DNA from: Candidatus Delongbacteria bacterium
GTDB taxonomy: Bacteria > Bacteroidota > Bacteroidia > Bacteroidales > ML635J-15
Length of the DNA: 10,583 bases
Assembly (NCBI GenBank): GCA_027858215.1
Contig: JAQIDD010000011.1
Coordinates: 1 to 10,583 of the forward strand
Reading direction: 5' to 3'
Part shown: one piece after another, positions 1 to 5,957 of the stretch
Position numbering within the stretch: position 1 is the first letter of the stretch
Layout of the letters: each line of letters starts with the position of its first letter
The notes under the pieces: generated by a model
What the model was told of the DNA's origin: nothing
Seen by the model: the letters and a program-made list of their open reading frames with translations, nothing else
Database searches by the model: none
Program-made: the position numbers and the translations under genes

Positions 1-1686
1 GGCACATATATGGTAACGGTAACCGATGAGAATGGTTGTACATCAATTGGTGATATAACAGTAACAGTCAATCCTAATCCAACAGCAGATGCCGGATTAG
101 ATGAAGCAATTTGTGGAGGAGGCAGTGTTGAAATTGGTGGTTCCCCAACAGCCAGTGGTGGCAGTGGTGGTACATATAGTTATGGATGGAGCCCGTCAAC
201 AGGATTAAACAATGTAACAATCGCCAATCCAATCGCCAGCCCTGCTTCTACAGTAACTTATACCGTTTTTGTGACCGATGAGCATGGTTGTACTGCTTCT
301 GATGAAGTAACTCTTACTTTCAGTCCTGCTCCTACTGCTGATGCAGGTAGTGATAAATCATTGTGTGAAGGTGGCAGTGCTGTGATCGGTGGTTCACCAA
401 CAGCCAGTGGCGGCAGTGGAAGTGGATATAACTATGCATGGGGCCCGTCAACAGGTTTAAGCAATACAACAGTTGCTAATCCAATAGCCAACCCTGTTTC
501 TACACAAACTTATACGGTAACCGTTACCGATGGTATTGGTTGTACTGCTACTGATGCAGTAACGGTAACAATTAATCCCAGCCCAACTGTGAATGCAGGT
601 GTTGATGTATCAATTTGTGAAGGAAACAGCATTGAAATCGGTGGTTCTCCAACAGCCAGTGGTACTGGTGGATATACCTATAATTGGGGTCCATCAACAG
701 GATTAAGCAGTACAACAGTTGCCAATCCAATGGCCAGCCCTGCTTCTACAGAATCTTATGTTGTAACTGTAATTGATGGAAATGGATGCTCTGGGGGTGA
801 TAATATAACAGTAACAGTCAATTCTAATCCAACTGCTATTGCCGGCAGTAATTCCCCGGTTTCCGTGGGTGAAGATTTACTCCTAACAGAAACAGGGGGA
901 AATGCTGCATCCTGGAGCTGGAGTGGGCCAAATGGGTTTAGCTCAAACATTCAAAACCCAACCATTCCTTCGGCCACCACTGCAGCCAGCGGTACTTACA
1001 CAGTTAATATTACAGATGCAAATGGGTGTACAGCTTCTGATAATGTTACGGTAATCGTTACCGCTGACCCTATTGCTGATGCCGGTGATGATCAAACAAT
1101 TTGTGTTGGTGGCAGTGTTGAAATTGGAGGATCTCCGACAGCCAGTGGTGGCAGTGGTGGAGGATATACTTATGAATGGAGCCCTGCAAGCGGATTAAGC
1201 AGCACTTCAGTTGCCAATCCAATAGCCAATCCGGCTTCAACAGAAACATACATTGTGACCGTAACCGATGGAAATCTTAATACAAATGCTGATACCGTAA
1301 CGGTTACAGTAAGCGAGCCAAACGCTTCCATCTCATATAATGATCCTGTTTGTGATGGTGGTGATTTATACCTGGACGGCTCTCCTACAGGAATGGCATC
1401 ATACATTTGGTCTGGCCCTGATGGATTTTCTTCCTTTGATGAAGACCCGTCCATCTCAAATGTAACAACTGCTGCAAGTGGTACTTATTTTTTAACAGTA
1501 ACTGACAGTTATGGGTGTACCGGGGCAACAAGTACAAGCATAACAATAAATGATAATCCAACTGCTGATGCCGGAACTGAAGAAACAATCTGTATTGGTG
1601 AAAGCACGGTATCGGTGGCTCGCCAACAGCCAGTGGAGGCAGTGGTGGAGGATATACTTATGAATGGAGCCCTGCAAGCGGATTAA
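1..1686 (+). CDS. Large PKD/Ig-like repeat surface protein, upstream piece (5' end outside window, frameshifted at 3' end)
   Basis: The frame is open from base 1, and its first residues (G-T-Y-M-V-T-V-T-D) are already the last strand of a module, so the ATG at 10 is internal and the true start lies before the window. The piece holds modules A1 (from 79), A2 (331), A3 (583), B1 (829), A4 (1069), B2 (1318) and the start of A5 (1558). Type A modules share A-D-A-G, a Cys in an 'IC-G-G-S' motif, IGGSPTASGGSGG, a Y-x-W-x-P core and a closing T-V-T-D-x-x-G-C strand. Type B modules share S-N-S/D-P-V-C, W-S-G-P and G-T-Y-x-V/L-T-D. Such arrays are typical of secreted adhesin-like proteins of Bacteroidota. 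After base 1610 the frame runs off the module consensus into unrelated residues and stops at 1684-1686; the correct continuation is in the +3 frame. The fold assignment is by pattern; the ligand is unknown. Confidence 0.85.
   Translation, partial: GTYMVTVTDENGCTSIGDITVTVNPNPTADAGLDEAICGGGSVEIGGSPTASGGSGGTYSYGWSPSTGLNNVTIANPIASPASTVTYTVFVTDEHGCTASDEVTLTFSPAPTADAGSDKSLCEGGSAVIGGSPTASGGSGSGYNYAWGPSTGLSNTTVANPIANPVSTQTYTVTVTDGIGCTATDAVTVTINPSPTVNAGVDVSICEGNSIEIGGSPTASGTGGYTYNWGPSTGLSSTTVANPMASPASTESYVVTVIDGNGCSGGDNITVTVNSNPTAIAGSNSPVSVGEDLLLTETGGNAASWSWSGPNGFSSNIQNPTIPSATTAASGTYTVNITDANGCTASDNVTVIVTADPIADAGDDQTICVGGSVEIGGSPTASGGSGGGYTYEWSPASGLSSTSVANPIANPASTETYIVTVTDGNLNTNADTVTVTVSEPNASISYNDPVCDGGDLYLDGSPTGMASYIWSGPDGFSSFDEDPSISNVTTAASGTYFLTVTDSYGCTGATSTSITINDNPTADAGTEETICIGESTVSVARQQPVEAVVEDILMNGALQAD
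1141..1210 (+). repeat. 70-base near-identical repeat, copy 1 (module A4)
   Basis: This stretch of A4 matches 1629-1698 in A5 at 69 of 70 bases by eye, the single difference being T to A at 1149. It encodes A-S-G-G-S-G-G-G-Y-T-Y-E-W-S-P-A-S-G-L-S and a few following residues. The flanks on both sides are much more diverged, so the identity has abrupt edges. Confidence 0.85.
1608..1613 (+). other. Single-base deletion (frameshift) in module A5
   Basis: One base is missing between 1610 and 1611. Sister modules read V-I/E-I-G-G-S-P here (for example GTGATCGGTGG in A2), whereas A5 reads ACGGTATCGGTGG, so the third base of a valine codon is lost. Independent support comes from module spacing: B1 to B2 and A4 to A5 are both exactly 489 bases, but B2 to B3 is 488. 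There is no homopolymer or slippery heptamer at the spot, so programmed frameshifting is unlikely. It may be a real mutation or an assembly error in repetitive sequence; the sequence alone cannot decide. Confidence 0.85.
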
Positions 1687-2960
1687 GCAGCACTTCAGAT
1701 GAGAATCCAAATGCTACCCCTGATACTACAATAACATATTCAGTTACAGTAACAGATAGCAATGGTTGTACAGCATTGGATACTGTGCAAATAACCGTTA
1801 ATGACCCCAATGCTCAGGCTACAAGTAACTCTCCAGTTTGTGAAAATGACCCAATTGAATTATTTGGTAACCCGGCCCTGATGGATTTATATGAATGGAC
1901 AGGCCCGGCATGGTGGAATACACAAAATGGACAGGATCAAACCGTAAATTGGTCTGATTCAGGGGATGAAGGTTGGTATGAACTTACCGTGGAAGATAAT
2001 AATGGGTGTACTAGTTCAGCCAGTGTGTATGTTATTGTTATTACTGGTAATCCGGATGCGCCAACAGAAGCGTCTCATGCTGTTGGGCCGGATTCCATTG
2101 TATGGCATTGGAATTCTGTTTCTACTGCTTCCGGTTATAGATACAACACTACTGATAATTTTGGCTCAGCAACAGACATAGGAACTGATACAAGTTTACT
2201 TCAAACAGGCTTAACCTGCGGAACACCTTATTCTTTGTTTGTATGGGCTTATGATGATTGTGGTGGCACTTCCAATTCGGTAGAATTGATTGCCGTTACT
2301 GAATCTTGTGGCCCCTTTGTATGTGGCGATTATTTAATTGATACCAGGGATGGGTCTGCTTACGAGACCATGCAAATTGGCAACCAATGCTGGATGGTCG
2401 AAAATTTAAATTTTTCTGGCAATGTAAATGGAAATAGCTGGTGTTACGATGATGATCCATCAAATTGTGACACTTATGGCCGGTTGTATGATTGGTTTGC
2501 TGCCATGGAAGGTGCTTCCCCTAGTGAAACCAACCCAAGTGCTGTTCAAGGTGTGTGCCCGGATGGTTGGCATGTGCCAAGTGATGATGAATGGAAAGAA
2601 ATCGAAGGCGAAGTGGATGCTACCTATAATTATGGGGATTCTGAATGGGATGCCACAGGAAACAGGGGGGATGATGCTGGAAGTGCATTAGCCGGAGATG
2701 ATTCATTGTGGGATGATGGAACGCTTGATGGTCACACCAGCTTTGGAACAAGTGGCTTTAATGCATTGCCCGGGGGACGCCGGTCAACTGCTCCTAGTTA
2801 TACCAGTTTGGGTGTATATGCTTATTTTTGGAGTACCACAGAGGATGATTTTTTCACTACTGATGCAATGAGTCGCAGTTTGAATTACAATGTCGTACAA
2901 TCAATTCGTTATAATAACGATAAGGACACCGGCATGAGTGTACGTTGTGTACAAGATTAG
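1611..2960 (+). CDS. PKD/Ig-like repeat surface protein, downstream piece with FN3-like and C-terminal FISUMP domain
   Basis: This is the continuation of the same gene one frame back. From 1611 it reads I-G-G-S-P-T-A-S-G-G, exactly the module-A consensus, and it stays open to the TAG at 2958-2960. The only start a gene finder could use nearby is a TTG at 1776, inside a module strand, so I do not think this is a separate gene. Domains in order: rest of A5 (to about 1805), B3 (1806 to about 2045), a fibronectin-III-like module (about 2046-2309, starting P-D-A-P-T, with W-H-W and Y-x-L-x-V-W-A), and a FISUMP domain (about 2328-2960). FISUMP marks include D-T-R-D-G-x-x-Y, I-G-x-Q-C-W-M-x-E-N-L-N, CPDGWHVPSDDEW, a G-F-x-A-L-P-G-G-R core, F-W-S-T-T-E and a closing S-V-R-C-V. 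FISUMP domains usually end lipoproteins or secreted proteins; their function is unknown to me. No type IX secretion C-terminal sorting domain follows. Confidence 0.85.
   Translation: MGGSPTASGGSGGGYTYEWSPASGLSSTSDENPNATPDTTITYSVTVTDSNGCTALDTVQITVNDPNAQATSNSPVCENDPIELFGNPALMDLYEWTGPAWWNTQNGQDQTVNWSDSGDEGWYELTVEDNNGCTSSASVYVIVITGNPDAPTEASHAVGPDSIVWHWNSVSTASGYRYNTTDNFGSATDIGTDTSLLQTGLTCGTPYSLFVWAYDDCGGTSNSVELIAVTESCGPFVCGDYLIDTRDGSAYETMQIGNQCWMVENLNFSGNVNGNSWCYDDDPSNCDTYGRLYDWFAAMEGASPSETNPSAVQGVCPDGWHVPSDDEWKEIEGEVDATYNYGDSEWDATGNRGDDAGSALAGDDSLWDDGTLDGHTSFGTSGFNALPGGRRSTAPSYTSLGVYAYFWSTTEDDFFTTDAMSRSLNYNVVQSIRYNNDKDTGMSVRCVQD
1629..1698 (+). repeat. 70-base near-identical repeat, copy 2 (module A5)
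   Basis: This is the partner of 1141-1210. The offset is 488 bases, which is not a multiple of three, although both copies must encode the same module core; that again shows one missing base just upstream. The frameshift sits about 18 bases before the left edge of the patch. Confidence 0.85.
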
Positions 2961-3014
2961 GTGCATGTAACTAAGATAAATCAGGAAAAACCTGGTAAGT
3001 ATTTTTGGGCGCGT

Positions 3015-3106
3015 CCCTTATTTGTTCTTTTATACCTGCTACCCACCTTTTCTAAAGTTTCAAACTTTAGAAAAGGTCTTCTGGTCATAAAAAAAACAAA
3101 TAAGGG
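3015..3106. repeat. Nested inverted repeats with a perfect 33-base palindrome
   Basis: The inner palindrome has perfect 16-base arms, ACCTTTTCTAAAGTTT at 3045-3060 and its complement at 3062-3077, with one central base (C, 3061). The outer arms are CCCTTATTTGTT (3015-3026) and AACAAATAAGGG (3095-3106), also perfect over 12 bases. An A-run at 3089-3096 partly extends the outer stem against TTTT (3028-3031). The stem could fold as RNA from either strand, but no T-run directly follows the inner hairpin in either direction, so it is not a standard intrinsic terminator. A REP/MITE-like element is the alternative I favour. Confidence 0.8.
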
Positions 3107-3136
3107 TCGGTCTTCGCCTGCTATCTGCCATTTATT

Positions 3137-3209
3137 GCGGCTGTATTTGCAATCCCCGTCAGGAGCTTACTCCGGTCGCTCTGCCGGATGATGCAAAATA
3201 CAAAGCCGC
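3137..3209. repeat. Imperfect inverted repeat (GCGGCT...TGCA / TGCA...AGCCGC)
   Basis: GCGGCTGTATTTGCA (3137-3151) pairs with TGCAAAATACAAAGCCGC (3192-3209) with small bulges. Inside lies a short stem (3171-3175 with 3184-3188). Together with the nested palindrome upstream it gives this spacer at least two long hairpins in series, as expected of a mobile or RNA-forming intergenic element. Confidence 0.6.
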
Positions 3210-3258
3210 CCTGCATGGCAGGATATCCGGCTACGCCCTCGCGCAGGGACAGTAAGTT

Positions 3259-3289
3259 GGTAATCGGTGATCGGTAAGGATCAGGTAAT
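3259..3289. repeat. Short degenerate heptamer run (GGTAATC / GGTGATC)
   Basis: GGTAATC (3259-3265), GGTGATC (3266-3272) and GGTAA (3273-3277) follow one another, then GGATC and AGGTAAT appear in looser order. It is short and non-coding, next to the channel gene stop. It may be a remnant of a longer tandem tract; no function is evident. Confidence 0.45.
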
Positions 3290-3314
3290 GCGCTAAATAA
3301 ATCAAACTTTCACA

Positions 3315-4535
3315 TCAATAACCCAACCCTTTCAGCGCCCTGATATCCATCCCTGATGGCTCCTGGTAAACACGTAGATTGAATTTGTGCACCACTGACA
3401 TGGCATGGTCGAAGAGGCGTGCCTGTACCTGCTCATAATCAACCCACGATTGTATTTTGCTAAAAGTATAAAGTTGCACCGGAACCCCTTTGCTTGTTGG
3501 TTCAAGGTACCTCACCATACAAATCATGGAATCGTAAATGTCTTTGTTGCCAATCATGTACTCAAGAAGGTGCCTGCGGTATATGGCTGAGTTTGTAAGT
3601 GGTTCATTGTTTTTCTTCAGCAATGCAATGATATCGCTTACGCCCGGAATTTTTTCCATCTGTGCCAGTTCTTCATCACTGCAATAATGAATGGAATTTA
3701 TGTCAAGGCTGAGTGACCGTGATATGCGCCTGCCACCTGATTCCTGCATGCCACGCCAGTTGTTAAAGGCTTGTGATACCAAAGCATAAGTGGGTATGTT
3801 GGCAATGGTTTTATCCCAGTTTTGCACTTTTACCGTATTGAGCGTGATTTCAATTATCGGCCCGTCAGCATTGTGTGTCGGCATAGATATCCAGTCGCCA
3901 ATACGTACCATGTCATTGGCTGACAATTGAATGCCTGCAACAAGGCCAAGAATGCTGTCCCTGAAAATCAACATCAAAACTGCCGTGATAGCGCCGATAC
4001 TGGCAAAGATAGCTCCTACTTTAATGTTGAGTAAAAGCGAAAACATGGCGACAATGAAAACAGCGTACGTGATGATTTTGATGACCTGAACATAGCTTTT
4101 TATGCTGGTGCCACGCTCTTTCCCTGTGGTCATATCGTATATTTTATTTAACCCGTTAAGGAATGCATTGATCACCATAATACTAATGACAATCATGTAT
4201 ATCTGGGCACCTTTTTCAATGATGGTAATAAGCACTTCAACATCCGGAAAAGCATAGTCAATGGTATAATAAACCAATATGGCCGGGGCAAAATGCGCAA
4301 TGCGCTTAAACAGTTTTTTCTCCAGCAATATATCATCCCATTGGGTTTTGGTTCTGTGAATGACTTTCTTTAGCGTCGCCAGCAAAATGTGACGGGTAAG
4401 AAAATCCAGCAACCAGGCAACCAGTGTGATAAGTATAAGGATGATGAGTACTGAAATGATTTCGGCCGTTTCAAAGCCAATGCCCCAGTTCATCAGCATT
4501 TTTTCTATGGCGATTCCAAGGTTTTCTTTTGGCAT
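3315..4535 (-). CDS. ybdG: YbdG-type mechanosensitive ion channel (MscS superfamily, miniconductance class)
   Basis: This is an inner-membrane channel that opens on membrane tension during hypo-osmotic shock. From the ATG at 4535 the protein has 406 residues; E. coli YbdG has 415. Numbering below is from the longer possible start at 4577. Hydrophobic segments lie at about 38-60, 94-110, 123-141, 161-184 and the pore-lining helix at 187-219 (A-S-I-G-A-I-T-A-V-L-M-L-I-F). It is followed by the family block GLVAGIQLSANDM, the soluble beta domain A-D-G-x-I-I-E-I-x-L-N-T-V-K-V-x-N-W-D-x-T-I-x-x-I-P-T, and N-W-x-G-M-x-x-S-G-G-R-R-I-x-R-S, all diagnostic of YbdG rather than MscS itself. I chose Met15 (4535) because it puts 24 residues before TM1, as in YbdG (about 22), and leaves 49 bases before the divergent peptidase gene; the upstream ATG at 4577 leaves only 7. 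The gene is convergent with the repeat-protein gene. Confidence 0.93.
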   Translation of the reverse strand: MPKENLGIAIEKMLMNWGIGFETAEIISVLIILILITLVAWLLDFLTRHILLATLKKVIHRTKTQWDDILLEKKLFKRIAHFAPAILVYYTIDYAFPDVEVLITIIEKGAQIYMIVISIMVINAFLNGLNKIYDMTTGKERGTSIKSYVQVIKIITYAVFIVAMFSLLLNIKVGAIFASIGAITAVLMLIFRDSILGLVAGIQLSANDMVRIGDWISMPTHNADGPIIEITLNTVKVQNWDKTIANIPTYALVSQAFNNWRGMQESGGRRISRSLSLDINSIHYCSDEELAQMEKIPGVSDIIALLKKNNEPLTNSAIYRRHLLEYMIGNKDIYDSMICMVRYLEPTSKGVPVQLYTFSKIQSWVDYEQVQARLFDHAMSVVHKFNLRVYQEPSGMDIRALKGLGY

Positions 4536-4584
4536 AAGATAAAATATTTGTAAATTTACTTCTGTAAAGATATACATTCAAAAA
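4536..4584. promoter_or_regulatory. Short divergent spacer expected to hold two promoters
   Basis: These 49 A/T-rich bases separate the starts of the channel (-) and peptidase (+) genes. On the + strand a TTTG (4547-4550) is followed 20 bases later by TATACATT (4571-4578), loosely like the Bacteroidota TTTG / TAnnTTTG pair, but the second box is poor and would put transcription at or near the ATG. I see no convincing -7 box for the minus strand and no Shine-Dalgarno site. The position is secure; the boxes are weak. Confidence 0.3.
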
Positions 4585-5871
4585 ATGAAAACAAAAACAG
4601 GCATTTTTTTCGCGGTCATGTTATGTCTGTGTAATGGACTCTCAGCGCAACACATTGAATACAATGCACATTTTACGGAAAAAGCGTTGCGGTTAAATAT
4701 GTATCATGGTGGTACCGCCACAGAAGAGTTTTTCAGCCTGAAAAACATGATACAGGAACCTGTGTATGCCGGGCCACATCAAACCATTTCCCCCTTTCTG
4801 CATGGCAGGTATGTTATAAAAATGAAATCTGCCGGAGGAAAAACCATTTTTTCAAAGGCTTTCAATACCTTGTTTGAAGAGTGGCAGGACACAGAATTGG
4901 TAAATGAAGGTAAACGCATTTTTCAGGAAAGCCGGTTTTTGCCTTTCCCAAAAGAAAAGGTACATATTGAAATATTTCAAAGGGATGAAGCGCTGAACTT
5001 GCAAAAATGCTGGGAGAAGGATTTTGACCCTGGTTCTGATTGGTATCAAACAGATTATGCTGATGAGTACGAATTTGAGTTGATTTACGGGAAAGATAAC
5101 CCTGCCGAACAACTTGATATTGCCATTGTGGCCGAAGGATACACGGAAGAACAAATGGATGGGTTTGAAAACGATGCCCATAAGTTTGCAAAGTATGTTA
5201 TGAAAACACCCCCTTTTGATGAATTTGATGATGTCATTGCTTTCAGGATTGTTAAAGCCGTATCACCTGAGAGCGGTTGTGATTTGCCGGGTGAAGGCAT
5301 TTGGAAACAAACCGTTGCAGATGCCCAATTTTATACCTTTGGAAGTGAACGCTATCTTACTACCATAGCATATCACAAACTGGCAAATGTGACGGCTGCT
5401 GTTCCGCATGACCAGATAGTGGTGCTTGTCAATTCGGAAAAGTATGGCGGCGGCGGTGTGTTTAATCATTTTTCCGTGGTTAGTGCAGGAAATATATTGT
5501 CGCTGAGGGTGTTTATGCATGAATTCGGCCATGCGTTTGGGGGATTAGCCGATGAATATTATACCTCATCCACAGCGTATGTAAACCATCCTGATGTTAA
5601 ATACGAACCCATCGAACCTAATGTCACTACACTGGCAGATTTTCATGCCAAATGGGAGGATATGATACATGATACTGTGCCGGTACCTACACCTGATACA
5701 GAAAAGTACAAAGATGTTACCGGTGCTTTTGAAGGGGCACGTTATCTGCCCAAAGCCATGTACCGGCCTTCCCGTAGCTGCATGATGAAATCCATTGATG
5801 CGGAATTTTGCCCCGTGTGTCAACGCATACTTTCCGGAATGGTAATGTATTATGGCACTTGCATGGACTGA
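4585..5871 (+). CDS. Exported M64 family (IgA peptidase-type) zinc metallopeptidase
   Basis: This is a 428-residue secreted or periplasmic metallopeptidase. A signal peptide is clear: M-K-T-K, a hydrophobic core, then L-S-A-Q with likely cleavage after Ala21. Residues about 22-165 match the N-terminal beta-rich domain usual in M64 proteins of Bacteroidota. The catalytic domain follows, with D-I-A-I-V-A-E-G-Y-T (Gly185-Tyr186) and the zinc motif HEFGHAFGGLADEY: His312 and His316 bind zinc, Glu313 is the catalytic base, and Asp323 in the G-L-A-D-E-Y segment is the likely third ligand. A C-terminal Cys cluster (Cys399, Cys409, Cys412 in F-C-P-V-C) is a family hallmark near the active site. The length fits the family. 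The family is named for a clostridial IgA protease, but most members have unknown substrates and nothing here shows IgA is the target. The gene stands alone between divergent and convergent neighbours, so it is probably its own transcript. Confidence 0.92.
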   Translation: MKTKTGIFFAVMLCLCNGLSAQHIEYNAHFTEKALRLNMYHGGTATEEFFSLKNMIQEPVYAGPHQTISPFLHGRYVIKMKSAGGKTIFSKAFNTLFEEWQDTELVNEGKRIFQESRFLPFPKEKVHIEIFQRDEALNLQKCWEKDFDPGSDWYQTDYADEYEFELIYGKDNPAEQLDIAIVAEGYTEEQMDGFENDAHKFAKYVMKTPPFDEFDDVIAFRIVKAVSPESGCDLPGEGIWKQTVADAQFYTFGSERYLTTIAYHKLANVTAAVPHDQIVVLVNSEKYGGGGVFNHFSVVSAGNILSLRVFMHEFGHAFGGLADEYYTSSTAYVNHPDVKYEPIEPNVTTLADFHAKWEDMIHDTVPVPTPDTEKYKDVTGAFEGARYLPKAMYRPSRSCMMKSIDAEFCPVCQRILSGMVMYYGTCMD

Positions 5872-5874
5872 TTA

Positions 5875-5913
5875 AACAGGGTGTGTTGAATTACACTCTT
5901 ATTGGCTGTTTTT
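5875..5913 (+). terminator. Possible terminator after the peptidase gene
   Basis: A stem of GGGTGT (5879-5884) and ACACTC (5893-5898), with one G-T pair and an 8-base loop, lies just after the stop. AACAG (5875-5879) could alternatively pair with CTGTT (5906-5910), and five T's at 5909-5913 follow. The stem is weak. It sits between convergent genes, where a terminator is expected. A second small palindrome, TGCAAC-C-GTTGCA (5932-5944), has no T-run. Confidence 0.3.
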
Positions 5914-5957
5914 AATCCTGCTCGCTGAGACTGCAACCGTTGCACTGCCTCTTCATT

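Larger units (their letters stand above)
79..2045 (+). repeat. Array of eight Ig/PKD-like modules, order A A A B A B A B
   Basis: Module starts, taken at the conserved first proline codon, are A1 79, A2 331, A3 583, B1 829, A4 1069, B2 1318, A5 1558 and B3 1806. Type A units are 252, 252, 246, 249 and 248 (249 when repaired) bases long; B1 and B2 are both 240. From B1 onward the array repeats as a two-module superunit (B+A) of 489 bases, or 163 codons. Most modules carry one Cys near the start and one in the closing G-C, suggesting one intradomain disulfide each. The exceptions are B1, which lacks the first Cys, and A4, which lacks the last. Confidence 0.85.
2961..3314. other. Gene-free structured spacer between convergent genes
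   Basis: This 354-base spacer has no believable gene. A 76-codon GTG frame (2961-3191) crosses the palindromes and shows no protein-like pattern. It holds the nested palindrome at 3015-3106, an imperfect inverted repeat at 3137-3209 with a small inner hairpin (TCCGG 3171-3175 with CCGGA 3184-3188), a hairpin at 3210-3222 (CCTGC, ATG, GCAGG), a hairpin at 3236-3248 (CCCT, AGGG) and a degenerate heptamer run at 3259-3289. The part from about 3005 to 3250 has higher G+C and a different character from its neighbours. Its GGGCGCGTCCCTTA and TAAGGGTCGGTCTT halves resemble, from memory, an intergenic repeat common in Bacteroidota genomes. That resemblance is recall, not a search result. Confidence 0.6.

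Noticed and set aside
1600..1620. Programmed ribosomal frameshift
   Set aside because: There is no slippery heptamer, no homopolymer and no following stem that I can see; a plain one-base loss explains it.
79..2045. CRISPR-like or simple tandem DNA repeat
   Set aside because: The repeats are coding modules of about 240-252 bases conserved at protein level, not short identical repeats with unique spacers.
1776..2960. Separate gene starting at the TTG at 1776
   Set aside because: The codon lies inside a module strand (T-A-L-D-T-V), and module sequence in the same frame continues upstream to 1611, so this is the tail of the frameshifted gene.
3045..3106. Intrinsic terminator at the 33-base palindrome
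   Set aside because: No T-run directly follows the stem on either strand; it may still affect transcription but is not a standard terminator.
2961..3191. 76-codon frame with a GTG start directly after the surface-protein stop
   Set aside because: It runs through both palindromes, has no leader or protein-like pattern, and is best explained by chance openness of the structured spacer.
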